From: Arsenicicoccus sp. oral taxon 190
GTDB taxonomy: Bacteria > Actinomycetota > Actinomycetes > Actinomycetales > Dermatophilaceae
Direction: 5' to 3'
DNA: 64,000 bases
NCBI RefSeq assembly: GCF_001189535.1
Contig: NZ_CP012070.1
Span: 124,001-188,000 of the forward strand
Shown: one piece after another, positions 36,949-46,300 of the stretch
How positions within the stretch are numbered: the first letter of the stretch is position 1
Layout of the letters: each line of letters starts with the position of its first letter
Notes under the pieces: generated by a model
Database searches by the model: none
What the model saw: only the letters and a program-made list of their open reading frames with translations
Told to the model about the DNA's origin: nothing
Translations under genes and position numbers: made by a program

Positions 36949-39534
36949 TCAGCGGCCGTCGTTGGGCAGCAGCGTGAGCCGGTGGCGGGTGGCGTCCTCG
37001 ACGGCGCGGTCCGTGAAGGGCCACGGGTAGGGGTCGTTGCGCAGCCAGCGCGCCGTCTGGTCGTCGTAGTGCTCATTGGTCGGGTGACCGGACACCCCCG
37101 TCAGCTGCACCCAGGTGCTGCTGTCGAGGTCCCCCAGGTCGACGACCATGCGCATCGACGGGCCCCAGTCGGCGGCGTAGGACTCGGCCAGGTCGTAGCC
37201 GATGGCGTTGGGGGCCAGCGGCGACCCCGGCGCCGGCTCCGGGCCGCGGTTGAGCAGGTCGCCGAGCAGGCCCGGCGCGGCCGCGCCCAGCGGGTGGCGC
37301 AGCCGCAGCGCGTGCAGCCGGCCGTAGTCCCACCGCTCCACCGACTTGCCCGTGAGGCGGGTCAGCTCGAGCCGCGCGTCGACCTGGGCCTGGCGCAGGA
37401 TGTCGTCGCGGGTCTCGATCTTGAGCGTGGTCTGGTCGTCCCACCAGGGCGAGCGCGGGTCCTGCAGCAGCCGCTGCACCACCGACGCCCAGCGGGAGCC
37501 GCCGTCGGGGCGCATCCCCGTGGGCAGGTCGTCGTCGAAGGTCCGGTGCAGCAGCGCAGACCAGCAGGCCGTGTAGTAGGCCGCAGCCCGCGACGACGCG
37601 GACTCCCCCGTGACGAACCTGCCGTCCCACCCGTCGAGGGTCCGCTGCCCCTCCTGGGTGAAGGGGTCGCGGCTGAGGTCCACGGACCGCAGCGCCTGGG
37701 TCAGGGTGGCGCGGAAGTCATCGTTGACGTCGCCCTGCACGGCCCGCATCCGGTCCGGCGTGATGGGCCCCGACCCGTCGAGCAGGGTCCGGATCCGGGT
37801 GGACCGCCAGCCGGGGGTCCAGTCGCTGGTGAGGAAGGGCGTGGTGGCCGCGGTGACGGCCTGGTTGGCGGTGACGAGGACCCCCTCCTTGGGGTCCAGC
37901 GCCCAGGGCAGCTGGTCGAAGGGGACGAAGCCGCGCCAGTCGTAGCGGGAGTCCCAGCCCGGCGCCGGCAGGTAGCCGGGCGGGGTGCCGGCCGTGCCGC
38001 TCTGGCGCACCGGCACGAGCCCCGGCGCCTGGTAGCCGATGTGGCCGTCCACGTCGGCGTAGACGGCGTTCTGCGAGGGCACGGCGAAGGAGGCGATGGC
38101 CTTGCGGAAGCCGGCGAAGTCGGTGGCCCGGTTGATCCGGAAGATCGCGTCCGCGGTGGTCGTCGGGTCGAGCCCGGTCCACCGCAGCGCCACGGCGGTA
38201 CGCTCCCCGGCGGCCGGGGTGCCCGCGCCCGGGGTGGCCGCGGCGTCGGCGATGTCGCTCGCGACCTCGGACATCAGGGGTCCGTGGGTGGTGGAGCGGA
38301 CCGTGATCGTCTCGTCCTTGCCGCCGGCGACGCGGATGACCTCGGTGCGCTGCTGCAGCGGGGACCAGCGGCCGTCCTTAAGCACCTGGTCGCCCTTGAC
38401 CCGCTCGAGGTAGAAGTCGCTGACGTCCGGGTCGAGGTTGGTGAAGCCCCACGCGATGCGCTGGTTGTGCCCGATCACCACCCCGGGGAAGCCGGCGAAG
38501 GTGAACCCGGTGACGGCATACGGGCAGGCGGTCGACACGGTGCGGCAGTGCAGCCCGACCTGGTGCCAGATGCCCGGTTGGGTCAGGCCGAGGTGCGGGT
38601 CGTTGGCCAGCAGCGCGTGCCCGGTGGCGGAGCGGGACGGCGCGACCGCCCAGGAGTTGGAGCCGATCCCCTCCCCGGAGCCGATCAGCGGCACGACCGC
38701 GCCGACCCCGCTGGCGGTCCGGTCCAGCGCCTGCTCCAGCTGATCCTGCTGCCCCTGACCAGCCCGTATGCCGCCCGGCCGCCGCGCGGACCGCCCGCCG
38801 TGACCGCCCGCGGGAGCCCAGTCGGCGGGCGACAGGATGGGGGCCTGCGCCGCCGTGTCGTAGGCGGGCCACAGCTCGCGCACCTCGTCCAGGGACCGTC
38901 CCTGCGCCATCAGCCGGGCCCGGGACAGCTCGTCGCGGTAGTTGCCGCGCAGGTCCCAGGCCATCGCCTTGAGCCACACCAGCGAGTCCACCGGACCCCA
39001 CGGCTCGATGCGGTAGCCGCGGACCTTGAGCCCGAGCAGGAGGTACTCCGGGGCGACGCGGGTCGGGTCGCCCGCCTGGTCCAGGTAGGCGTTGACGCCG
39101 TCGGCGTAGGCCGTGAGGTAGCGGCGGGTGTCGGCCGACAGGGTCGGCAGCTCCTGCTCGGCGACGCGCCGCCAGCCCATGGTGCGCACGCTGCGGTCGG
39201 AGGCCAGCCCGGCCTCCCCGACCATCTCGGCGAGGCGGCCGGAGGTGGCGTGCCGCCGCAGGTCCATCTCGAAGAAGCGGTCCTGCGCGGACACGTAGCC
39301 CTGCCCGCGGAACAGGTCCTCGGGGGTGTCGGCGTAGAGGTGCGGGACCCCCTGGGCGTCCCGCTTGACGTCGACCTGACCGGCGAGACCACCCAGCCGC
39401 TGCGTCCCGTCGACCGTCGGGTCGGTGCGCCGCACCGCGCCCCAGAGGACCCCCGCCACGATCAGGGTGGCGACGACCAGGAGCACGACCACGGTCACGG
39501 CGGTGCGCCGGGCGATCTGGGCAGCGTGGGACAC
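36949..39534 (-). CDS. Penicillin acylase family (Ntn-hydrolase) protein, membrane-anchored
   Basis: This 861 aa protein has an N-terminal signal anchor (about 12-31) and an extracytoplasmic Ntn-hydrolase. The autocleavage site is visible as EGIGSNSWAV, with Gly291-Ser292, Ser292 becoming the nucleophile of the beta chain. Downstream HALLANDPHLGLTQPGIWHQ and FPGVVIGHNQRIAWGFTN are classic family segments. Members hydrolyse amides such as acyl-homoserine lactones, aculeacin or beta-lactam side chains; the substrate here is unknown. The start is GTG 39534, divergent from the antiporter. The longer open frame upstream is a shadow of that gene. Confidence 0.93.
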   Translation of the reverse strand: MSHAAQIARRTAVTVVVLLVVATLIVAGVLWGAVRRTDPTVDGTQRLGGLAGQVDVKRDAQGVPHLYADTPEDLFRGQGYVSAQDRFFEMDLRRHATSGRLAEMVGEAGLASDRSVRTMGWRRVAEQELPTLSADTRRYLTAYADGVNAYLDQAGDPTRVAPEYLLLGLKVRGYRIEPWGPVDSLVWLKAMAWDLRGNYRDELSRARLMAQGRSLDEVRELWPAYDTAAQAPILSPADWAPAGGHGGRSARRPGGIRAGQGQQDQLEQALDRTASGVGAVVPLIGSGEGIGSNSWAVAPSRSATGHALLANDPHLGLTQPGIWHQVGLHCRTVSTACPYAVTGFTFAGFPGVVIGHNQRIAWGFTNLDPDVSDFYLERVKGDQVLKDGRWSPLQQRTEVIRVAGGKDETITVRSTTHGPLMSEVASDIADAAATPGAGTPAAGERTAVALRWTGLDPTTTADAIFRINRATDFAGFRKAIASFAVPSQNAVYADVDGHIGYQAPGLVPVRQSGTAGTPPGYLPAPGWDSRYDWRGFVPFDQLPWALDPKEGVLVTANQAVTAATTPFLTSDWTPGWRSTRIRTLLDGSGPITPDRMRAVQGDVNDDFRATLTQALRSVDLSRDPFTQEGQRTLDGWDGRFVTGESASSRAAAYYTACWSALLHRTFDDDLPTGMRPDGGSRWASVVQRLLQDPRSPWWDDQTTLKIETRDDILRQAQVDARLELTRLTGKSVERWDYGRLHALRLRHPLGAAAPGLLGDLLNRGPEPAPGSPLAPNAIGYDLAESYAADWGPSMRMVVDLGDLDSSTWVQLTGVSGHPTNEHYDDQTARWLRNDPYPWPFTDRAVEDATRHRLTLLPNDGR

Positions 39535-39615
39535 GACAGTGAGACTAGGCCACGGCACCGACAGGCCGACGGACCGCGGCGACGGTGGCGGTCGGCATAC
39601 GGGAGAATGCGGGTC

Positions 39616-41193
39616 ATGGACGCGGTCGGCGGCTTCGGGGTGGAGGACCTGCGCCTGGTCCTGCTCATCGGCGCGGCCGTGCTGCTGCTCTCGGTCGTCG
39701 CGGTGCGCATCAGCACCCGCTCGGGGCTCCCGTCCCTGCTGCTCTACCTGCTCATCGGGGTCGGGCTCGGGGAGATGGGGCTGGGCATCCAGTTCGAGGA
39801 CGGACGCCTCACCCAGGCGCTCGGGTACGTCGCGCTGGTGGTCATCCTCTCCGAGGGTGGCCTGACCACCTCCTGGCGACACATCCGTCCGTCGGTGGCA
39901 CCGGCCGCGATCCTGTCGACGGTCGGGGTGCTCGTGTCGGTGGCGGTCATCGGGGTGGCCGCGCACTGGCTGCTGCGGCTGGGGTGGCCGTCGGCCTTCC
40001 TGGTCGGGGCGATCCTGTCGTCGACCGACGCGGCCGCCGTCTTCTCGGTGCTGCGGGCGGTCCCGCTGCCCCGGCGCCTGACCGGCATGCTGGAGGCCGA
40101 GTCGGGTCTCAACGACGCGCCCGTGGTGCTGCTGGTCACCGCGCTGACCGCCGTCGTCGACGGCACCGCGCACGCGTCGCCGCTGGTCCTGGCCCTGGAG
40201 GCGGTCCTCGAGCTCGCCGCCGGCACCGTCGTCGGCCTCGGGGTCGGGTGGCTCGGGACCCGGCTGTTGCGCCGCTACGCCGACACCTCCTCGGGACTCT
40301 TCTCCATCGGCGTGCTCGCCGTCCCCGCCCTCGCGTATGCCGCCGCGACCTTCGTGCACGGCAGCGGCTTCATCGCGGTCTACGTCAGTGCCCTGGTGCT
40401 CGGCAACAGCGGTCTGCCGCACAAGGCGGCGACCCGCGGGTTTGCGACCGCGATGGGGTGGCTCGCGCAGATCGGGTTGTTCGTCCTGCTCGGGCTGCTG
40501 GCCTCCCCGGACGAGCTGCTGGGCTGGGCGATGCCGGCGCTGCTGCTCGGCCTGGTGCTGCTGCTCGTGGCCCGCCCGCTGTCGGTGCTCGCCTCGGTCA
40601 GCGCCTTCCGCCTGACGCTGCGGGAGCAGGCCTTCCTGTCCTGGGCGGGGCTGCGCGGCGCCGTCCCGGTCGTGCTCGCGACGGTGCCCGCGACCGAGGG
40701 CGCGACCGAGCTGTCGTGGTTGTTCGACCTGGTCTTCATGCTCGTGGTGATCTACACCATCGTGCAGGGGCCGACGCTGCCGTGGGTGGCGCGGCGCCTC
40801 GGCGTCATCGACGAGGGCGCGACGATGGACCTGCAGGTCGAGTCCACCCCGCTCGAGCGCATGAACGCCGACGTCGTCCAGGTCGACATCGGCGCCGACT
40901 CCCGCATGTCGGGGGTGGAGGTCTACGAGCTGCGGCTCCCCAAGGGCGCCAACGTGGCGCTGGTCCTGCGGGACGGGCGCTCCTTCGTGCCCGACCGGGC
41001 GACGGTGCTGCGGCGCGGCGACTCCATCATGGTGGTGACCCCGAGCGCGCTGCGCGAGCAGACCGAAGAACGCCTGCACGCGGTGTCCTCGCAGGGTCGG
41101 CTGGCCGGCTGGCTGCGCCCGGGAGAGCGGCCGCCGCGGCCCCGCACGGTCCGTGAGCGTGGCCGGGACCGCCGCGACACCTCGCTAGAATGA
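39616..41193 (+). CDS. CPA1-type cation/proton antiporter with TrkA-C domain
   Basis: This 525 aa protein has about 12-13 helices, ending in a cytoplasmic regulatory domain. Family marks are GVGLGEMGLGIQFED, ILSSTDAAAVFSVL and LEAESGLNDAPVVLLVT (the paired acidic/Asn core of CPA antiporters), plus LSWAGLRGAVPVVLAT. The end (ADVVQVDIGADSRMSGVEVYELRLPKGANVAL to SIMVVTP) is a TrkA-C/RCK_C domain, as in potassium/proton antiporters of the CvrA/NhaP2 branch. I use ATG 39616; ATG 39607 in the same frame is possible. Confidence 0.92.
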   Translation: MDAVGGFGVEDLRLVLLIGAAVLLLSVVAVRISTRSGLPSLLLYLLIGVGLGEMGLGIQFEDGRLTQALGYVALVVILSEGGLTTSWRHIRPSVAPAAILSTVGVLVSVAVIGVAAHWLLRLGWPSAFLVGAILSSTDAAAVFSVLRAVPLPRRLTGMLEAESGLNDAPVVLLVTALTAVVDGTAHASPLVLALEAVLELAAGTVVGLGVGWLGTRLLRRYADTSSGLFSIGVLAVPALAYAAATFVHGSGFIAVYVSALVLGNSGLPHKAATRGFATAMGWLAQIGLFVLLGLLASPDELLGWAMPALLLGLVLLLVARPLSVLASVSAFRLTLREQAFLSWAGLRGAVPVVLATVPATEGATELSWLFDLVFMLVVIYTIVQGPTLPWVARRLGVIDEGATMDLQVESTPLERMNADVVQVDIGADSRMSGVEVYELRLPKGANVALVLRDGRSFVPDRATVLRRGDSIMVVTPSALREQTEERLHAVSSQGRLAGWLRPGERPPRPRTVRERGRDRRDTSLE

Positions 41194-41251
41194 CCGACCG
41201 TGTGCGCCCTCCTCGCGGCGCCGCTCGACCTCATCTGTTGTGGAGACGCCC

Positions 41252-41599
41252 GTGCCTACCTACTCCTACCGCTGCACCAGCTGCGACGAGGCCTTCGACA
41301 TCGTGCAGTCCTTCAGCGACGACTCGTTGACGGTGTGCCCCGCGTGCGAGGGTCGGCTGCGCAAGGTCTTCAACAGCGTGGGCGTGGTCTTCAAGGGGTC
41401 CGGCTTCTACCGCACCGACTCCCGCGGCAAGGGCACCGGGGCCGGCAGCGGGGCCGGCACCGCCGCCCAGACGACGTCGAGCAGCACCTCCGACTCGGCG
41501 AGCTCGTCGACCTCGTCCAGCTCCTCCTCGAGCAGCTCCTCCTCGACCGGCTCTGCGACGAGCTCGTCCAGCGCACCGGCCGGCTCCGCCTCCGCCTGA
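41252..41599 (+). CDS. FmdB-family zinc-ribbon regulatory protein with Ser-rich tail
   Basis: This 115 aa protein opens with the FmdB/CxxC-CxxC zinc ribbon (PTYSYRCTSC, then VCPACEGRLRKVFNSVGVVFKGSGFYRTD). After residue 60 it is almost all Ser/Thr/Gly/Ala, likely disordered. FmdB proteins are small putative regulators of amidase/formamidase-type genes; the function in actinobacteria (Rv0991c) is linked to chaperone partners. GTG 41252 has GGAG 8 nt upstream and gives the normal start VPTYSYRC. Confidence 0.92.
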   Translation: MPTYSYRCTSCDEAFDIVQSFSDDSLTVCPACEGRLRKVFNSVGVVFKGSGFYRTDSRGKGTGAGSGAGTAAQTTSSSTSDSASSSTSSSSSSSSSSSTGSATSSSSAPAGSASA

Positions 41600-41709
41600 C
41601 CCCGGCTGCGGGGCGGTCTGTCCACAGATCGTCGCGTCCCGCGCGCCGTCGTCCACAGGCAGCGCCCGCCCGCTCCCGGTGACGCCCCGAGATCCCTAAC
41701 GTGCGGGGC

Positions 41710-42411
41710 ATGCCCTCGCTCACGCGCCGCCGCCCGGCCGGCTCCCCCGCCGCTCACCCACGCGCCCCGCGCCCGGCGGGGCGTCGGGTCGCCTGGTGGT
41801 GGCGTATGACGCGCCGCCTTCTCGCCGCGCTGGCCCTCGCCGCGGCGGTGACGCTCGTCCTCCGCCTGGCCTTCCCACCGCCGCCGCCCGTCGGTGCCGT
41901 GGTCCTCGCGGCGGCGCAGGACCTCCCCGCCGGGCACGTGCTGAGCGACACCGACCTGCGCGAGCGCCGCTGGCCCGGGCCCGATGCCCCACCGGCGCCC
42001 CCGACCCGGGACCAGCTGGTCGGCCGTCCCCTCTCGTCGCCGGTCGCCGCGGGTGACCCGGTCACGCCCCGGCAGCTGCTCGGGCCTGCGCTGCTGCGCG
42101 GGCAGGACCCCGACACGCTGGCGGTGCCCCTCGGCGGCGTTGACCCGCTCGTCATGGCGGCCGTGCGGGTGGGCGACCGCGTCCAGGTCTGGGCCGGCGA
42201 CACCCGGGTCAGCGCTGCTGCCGTGGTGCTGGCCCTGCCCGCGGGCGGGGGCGAGCCCGCCGCGCTGGCGCTGTCGTCCGCAGGGGGTGGCCCCGGCGCC
42301 GGGCGGTCGATCCTGGTGTCCCTGAGGCCGGCGGAGCTGCAGGCGCTGCACCGGGCGCGCGCCGCCAACCCCGACCCGGCGCCGCTGCAGGTCGTGCTGG
42401 TGGGACGCTGA
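41710..42411 (+). CDS. SAF-domain protein, CpaB/RcpC-like
   Basis: This 233 aa protein has a basic N-terminus, one hydrophobic helix (RLLAALALAAAVTLVLRLAF), and an SAF domain (VVLAAAQDLPAGHVLSDTDLRERRWPGPDAPP...GRPLSSPVAAGDPVT). The remaining C-terminal region resembles the RcpC/CpaB part of Flp-type pilus assembly proteins. A single stand-alone copy near fmdB and mscL is common in actinobacteria and is not tied to a pilus cluster here, so the role is open. Starts at 41701 (GTG) or 41806 (ATG) are alternatives. Confidence 0.75.
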   Translation: MPSLTRRRPAGSPAAHPRAPRPAGRRVAWWWRMTRRLLAALALAAAVTLVLRLAFPPPPPVGAVVLAAAQDLPAGHVLSDTDLRERRWPGPDAPPAPPTRDQLVGRPLSSPVAAGDPVTPRQLLGPALLRGQDPDTLAVPLGGVDPLVMAAVRVGDRVQVWAGDTRVSAAAVVLALPAGGGEPAALALSSAGGGPGAGRSILVSLRPAELQALHRARAANPDPAPLQVVLVGR

Positions 42412-42655
42412 GATCCGTAGCGAGGGGCGTCGGCGGGTCGATGACGGCGAAAGATTCCTGACATTCGCGGGAACCAGCCTGCATCCAGAATCATCACAAT
42501 CCGCGCACGACCTCCCCGGTTGTGTTGGCTATGAACGATCAACTATGGTCGGTTACTGACTGTGCGTTGCTGCCTGCCGCCTGGGTGGCGCAGCGCCCGA
42601 CCTCGCGGGTCTTGAGCCGACCCGCGTCCCACCTCCCAAGAAACGAGAGACTTTC
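42412..42655. other. mscL upstream region, no gene seen
   Basis: This 244-bp gap is noticeably AT-richer than its surroundings around 42460-42550 (TCCAGAATCATCACAA, CTATGAACGATCAACTATGG). It has no credible reading frame on either strand. It presumably holds the mscL promoter. AAGAAACGAGAGAC just before the ATG is a weak ribosome-binding stretch. Confidence 0.5.
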
Positions 42656-43018
42656 ATGCTCAAGGGCTTCAAAGACTTCATCATGCGCGGCAACGTCGTC
42701 GACCTCGCGATCGCCGTCGTCATCGGCGCCGCGTTCGGCAAGGTCGTCGAGGCAATGGTTGCCATCCTGACCGGCCTCATCGGCAAGTTGGGTGGCCAGC
42801 CTGACTTCGGTGGCTGGAAGCCGGGCGGCCTCCCCGTCGGCAACTTCGTCAACGCGCTGGTCAGCTTCCTGATCCTCGCCGCCGTCATATACTTCCTGGT
42901 CGTCGCCCCGATGAACGCCATCGCGGCCCGCCGCAAGCAGGGCGCCGAGGAGTCCGAGGCGCCGTCCGAGGAGGCCTCGCTGCTCATGGAGATCCGCGAC
43001 GAGCTGCGTCGCCGCTGA
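42656..43018 (+). CDS. mscL: Large-conductance mechanosensitive channel
   Basis: This homopentameric channel opens under membrane tension and releases solutes on osmotic downshock. The 120 aa protein begins with the amphipathic FKDFIMRGNVVDLAIAVVIGAAFGKVV (N-terminal helix and pore-lining TM1). It has a periplasmic loop with LGGQPDFGGW, a second helix (FVNALVSFLILAAVIYFLVV), and a charged C-terminal bundle ending LLMEIRDELRRR. A strong intrinsic terminator follows 17 nt after the stop. Confidence 0.97.
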   Translation: MLKGFKDFIMRGNVVDLAIAVVIGAAFGKVVEAMVAILTGLIGKLGGQPDFGGWKPGGLPVGNFVNALVSFLILAAVIYFLVVAPMNAIAARRKQGAEESEAPSEEASLLMEIRDELRRR

Positions 43019-43034
43019 TCACCCCCCTCTTACG

Positions 43035-43070
43035 GAGAAGGCCCCGCCATCTGGCGGGGCCTTCTCGTTT
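43035..43070 (+). terminator. Intrinsic terminator of mscL
   Basis: A perfect 14-bp stem, GAGAAGGCCCCGCC/GGCGGGGCCTTCTC, with loop ATCT is followed by GTTTGTCC. It is the clearest rho-independent terminator in the window. It also serves the convergent small gene on the other strand. Confidence 0.9.
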
Positions 43071-43132
43071 GTCCTTGTCGTCCGGCCCGGGTGGTCCTGC
43101 CCGGTAGCCCTGTCCGGGTCATCCTGTCCGGG

Positions 43133-43399
43133 TCAGCCCCAGTGCGGCGGTCGCTGCTCACGCAGCCACCGGTCGCGTTCGCTCTCGCGGCTCGTCGAAG
43201 CCGAGCCTCGCCCGACCACCAGCGGCGGTGCTCCAGCCGCCGACCGATGCTCGTCCGGACCCTCATCGAGGTCTTCGGGAGGCGGCGTAGCGGCATACGA
43301 CTGCGGGTCGTCGTCGAGGCGCGGCTCGGGCTCACCGGCGGGGATGCGGGCAGCGGCCCCCGTGCCGGGCGCGTCGACGCGACGGTGGCGGCGGGTCAT
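43133..43399 (-). CDS. Small conserved actinobacterial protein partnered with the helicase-like gene
   Basis: This 88 aa protein is acidic and Pro-rich in the middle (about 20-60) and ends with the motif RDRWLREQRPPHWG. I recall xWLREQRPPHW-type endings on small proteins encoded beside large helicase-like genes in actinobacteria; no function is known to me. Its ATG overlaps the helicase stop (ATGA), so it is translated as the second gene of that operon and may bind the large protein. A longer upstream open frame is a shadow of the helicase. Confidence 0.75.
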   Translation of the reverse strand: MTRRHRRVDAPGTGAAARIPAGEPEPRLDDDPQSYAATPPPEDLDEGPDEHRSAAGAPPLVVGRGSASTSRESERDRWLREQRPPHWG

Positions 43400-46300
43400 C
43401 GACCGTCCTCGGGGCGGCGGTGGTCGTGGGCCGCGTCGATGATGCGGGCGACCTCGCGCTCGGGCGCCATGAAGAGGTCCGGGGTCCAGACCCGCAGGTG
43501 CCGCCAGCCGGCGCGTTCGAGCAGCTGGGGGCGCAGCACGTCGCGATCGACGGGGCGCGGGAGGGCGGCATAGGCGGGGCCGTCGGACTCGACGGCGACC
43601 TGGACCGGACGGACCGACCGGGGGTCGCGGACCGCCAGCTCCACCTCGCCGGCGCCGCGGCCGGCGCGCTCGGTGACCTCGAGGCCCGCCTTGCGCAGCC
43701 GGGACGCGAGCTCGCTGGTCACGGGGTCGGTGACCGGCCCCCGGGACGGCGCGGTGCCGGGTGCCTCCTGCGCGAGCCCGAGGGCGGTGGCGAGCAGGGC
43801 GACGCCCGGGGTCCCGGCACCCACCTCGGCCAGCTCGTCCCCGGTCAGGGTCGACACCAGCGTGACCGTGTCGCGTGCGCGGGTCAGCGCGACGGCGACG
43901 CGGCGCTCCCCGGCGGCGAGCGCCAGCACCCCGAACCGGTGTCCCGCCTGCCCGCTCGCATCCACGGCGTAGCCGACCGTCACGATCATGTCGTCGCGGG
44001 TGTCCCCCTGGGCGTCGTCCACGTGCTTGACGAAGAAGGGCTCGTCGCGGTCGGGGGCGTAGAACCGGTCCCCGACACCGAGGCGGGCCAGCTCGTCCCG
44101 CAACCGGGTCCGCACCGCCGCCGCGTGCTGCTCGTCCAGGGCCACGACCCCGAGACTGCGCTCGGGGGTGTTGCGGGCGTGCGCGAGCACCAGCCGGGCC
44201 ACCCGGTCGACCTCGGCGGACGTCGTCACCGGGGCGGGGCCCGACCCGGTCGCGGCGTCGTCGCCACCGGCGACGTGCTCGAGCACCAGGCCGCGGGCGG
44301 CGGTGCCGGAGGGCACCGTGACCGGGGCGGCCACGTCGGTCTCGTCGCGGCCTGCGGCCGCGGTCGCGGACAGCGTCGTGTCCAGGGTCGCGCCCAGGGC
44401 CGTGTCCAGCACGGTCGCGAGCCGGTCGTCGACGCTGCGGTACCGGGTCTCCAGGTGGTGGACCGGCAGGTGGGCGGCGAGGGCCCCCAGCACGGAGGGC
44501 GATCGTTCGTCGGCCCGCACGTCGTGCCCGCCCGCGTCGTCGACGCCGACACGCAGCTCGATCGGCGGCAGCTGCTGCGGGTCGCCGCAGACCACGAGCT
44601 GGCGTCCGCGGCTGATCGCGGAGACCGCCTGGGCGACCGACAGCTGGGAGGCCTCCAGCACGATGACGGTGTCGACCACCGGGCCCGGGGGCAGCACCGC
44701 GGCGACCTCGTGCGGGGACACGGCCCAGCACGGCGTCCCGTCCTCGGCGGCGCGCGCGACCTGGCGGCCGACCTCCTGGGCGCGCTCGCGGTGCGCCTGC
44801 TCCTCGAGCCGGCGCAGCGTCGTGGCGGTGGCGTGCAGCGCGGCCCCGTCGTGCCGGCCGTACCGGGCGTCGGTGCGCCGCACCTCGTCGAGCAGCGAGC
44901 TCCACCACACGTGCCGCACCTCGGCCGCGACGTGGTCGGGGGCGACACGGCGGGTCGTCAGGTCGTCGATCAGCGGCCCGAGCCCCTGGCCGCGCAGCTC
45001 GTCCAGCACGGGCGTGACGCGGGGCAGCACGGCGAGCCGCTCGGGCTGGCGGGTGAGCTGGAGGAGGCGTTCGCGGAGCTGGTCCAGGGGCTGCTGGTCC
45101 AGGCCACCGCCGTCGTCCGTCGTCGCCAGCGCCGGCTCGAGCAGCGCGAGGTCGGCCATGACCGCGTCGTGCGCAGCGCGGGCCTGGTCGATGCCGTGGG
45201 GCACGACGGGCCGGGTCGCGGCGCCGGCGCGGTCCCGCCATGCGAGGGCCTGGCGGTGCGCGGCGAGCAGGGCGCCGTGCAGGTCGGCCGGCCCGTGGCC
45301 GGGACGCAGCAGCCGCCGCGCCTCCCGGACGAGTCCCCGCCGCCGCAGCAGCCCGAGCGTCGAGCCGTGCTCCTCGCGGTAGGTCGTCGACGTGGACGCC
45401 AGCATGTCCGGCAGCGGCGCGTCATACACCTCCGGCGCGAAGACGTCGAGCGTCGCGCGGACACCGGTGACCAGGTCGAGGTCCGCGCCGGCGGCCGCTG
45501 CGGAGGTGGGGCGCGGGAGGCCGGCCTCGTCCGCGAGGGCGCCGGTCAGCGCGAGGAGGCGGTCGATGCCGTCGGCCGAGACGAGCCGGTGGCACGCCGC
45601 CATCGCCGTGTCGGCGTCGGCGGGCGTGACGATGCGGGCGCCACGCCACGGGTCCGCCGCGTCGTCGGTCAGCCAGGCGCCCTCCCCCGCGGCCTGGGTG
45701 AGCTGGCGGGTCGCGAGGTCGAGCAGCTGCGGGCTCAGCGCGCGCAGCGCCTCGCCGGTGAGCCGCACCCGGGAGCGGGGGGCCGGGTCGAGCGCCGACA
45801 GCTCGACCATGGCGCCCTGGGCCTGGAACGCGCTGACGCCCCAGGGTTCGCGCACCTGGTGCAGCGCCGCCAACCGGTCCTGCAGCTGCTCCGCGGCGGC
45901 CTGCAGGTCGTGGGCGGTGTCCGGCCGGGGGTCGGCGGCCACCGCGTGGCCGAGCGGCGCGAGGGCCCGGCGGTCGTGGCGCAGGTCCGGGCCGTCGTGC
46001 ACCTCCTCGACGAGGCCCAGCCCGACCGAGGCGAGGCGCCGCCGCACGGCGTCGACGGCGGCACGCTTGTGGGAGACCAGCAGGACGCTGCGGCCCGCTG
46101 CGGCCAGCCCCGCGACGGCGGCGGCCACGAGCTGCGTCATACCGGTCCCGGGGGCGCCCTGGACGACCACGTCGTCACCGGCCCCGATCGCGGCCAGCGC
46201 GGCGCGCTGGTCGGCGTCGAGGGGCAGCACCTGCGGGAGCGACGGATGGGGGCGCGGCGTCTGCTGATGGGCACCGCCGGCGAGCAGGCTGACGACGGGG

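Noticed and set aside
36949..41079. 1376-codon minus-strand frame as one giant acylase
   Set aside because: The part above 39534 is antisense to the antiporter and has low-complexity Asp/Gly/Arg/Gln composition; a signal anchor and GTG start fit at 39534.
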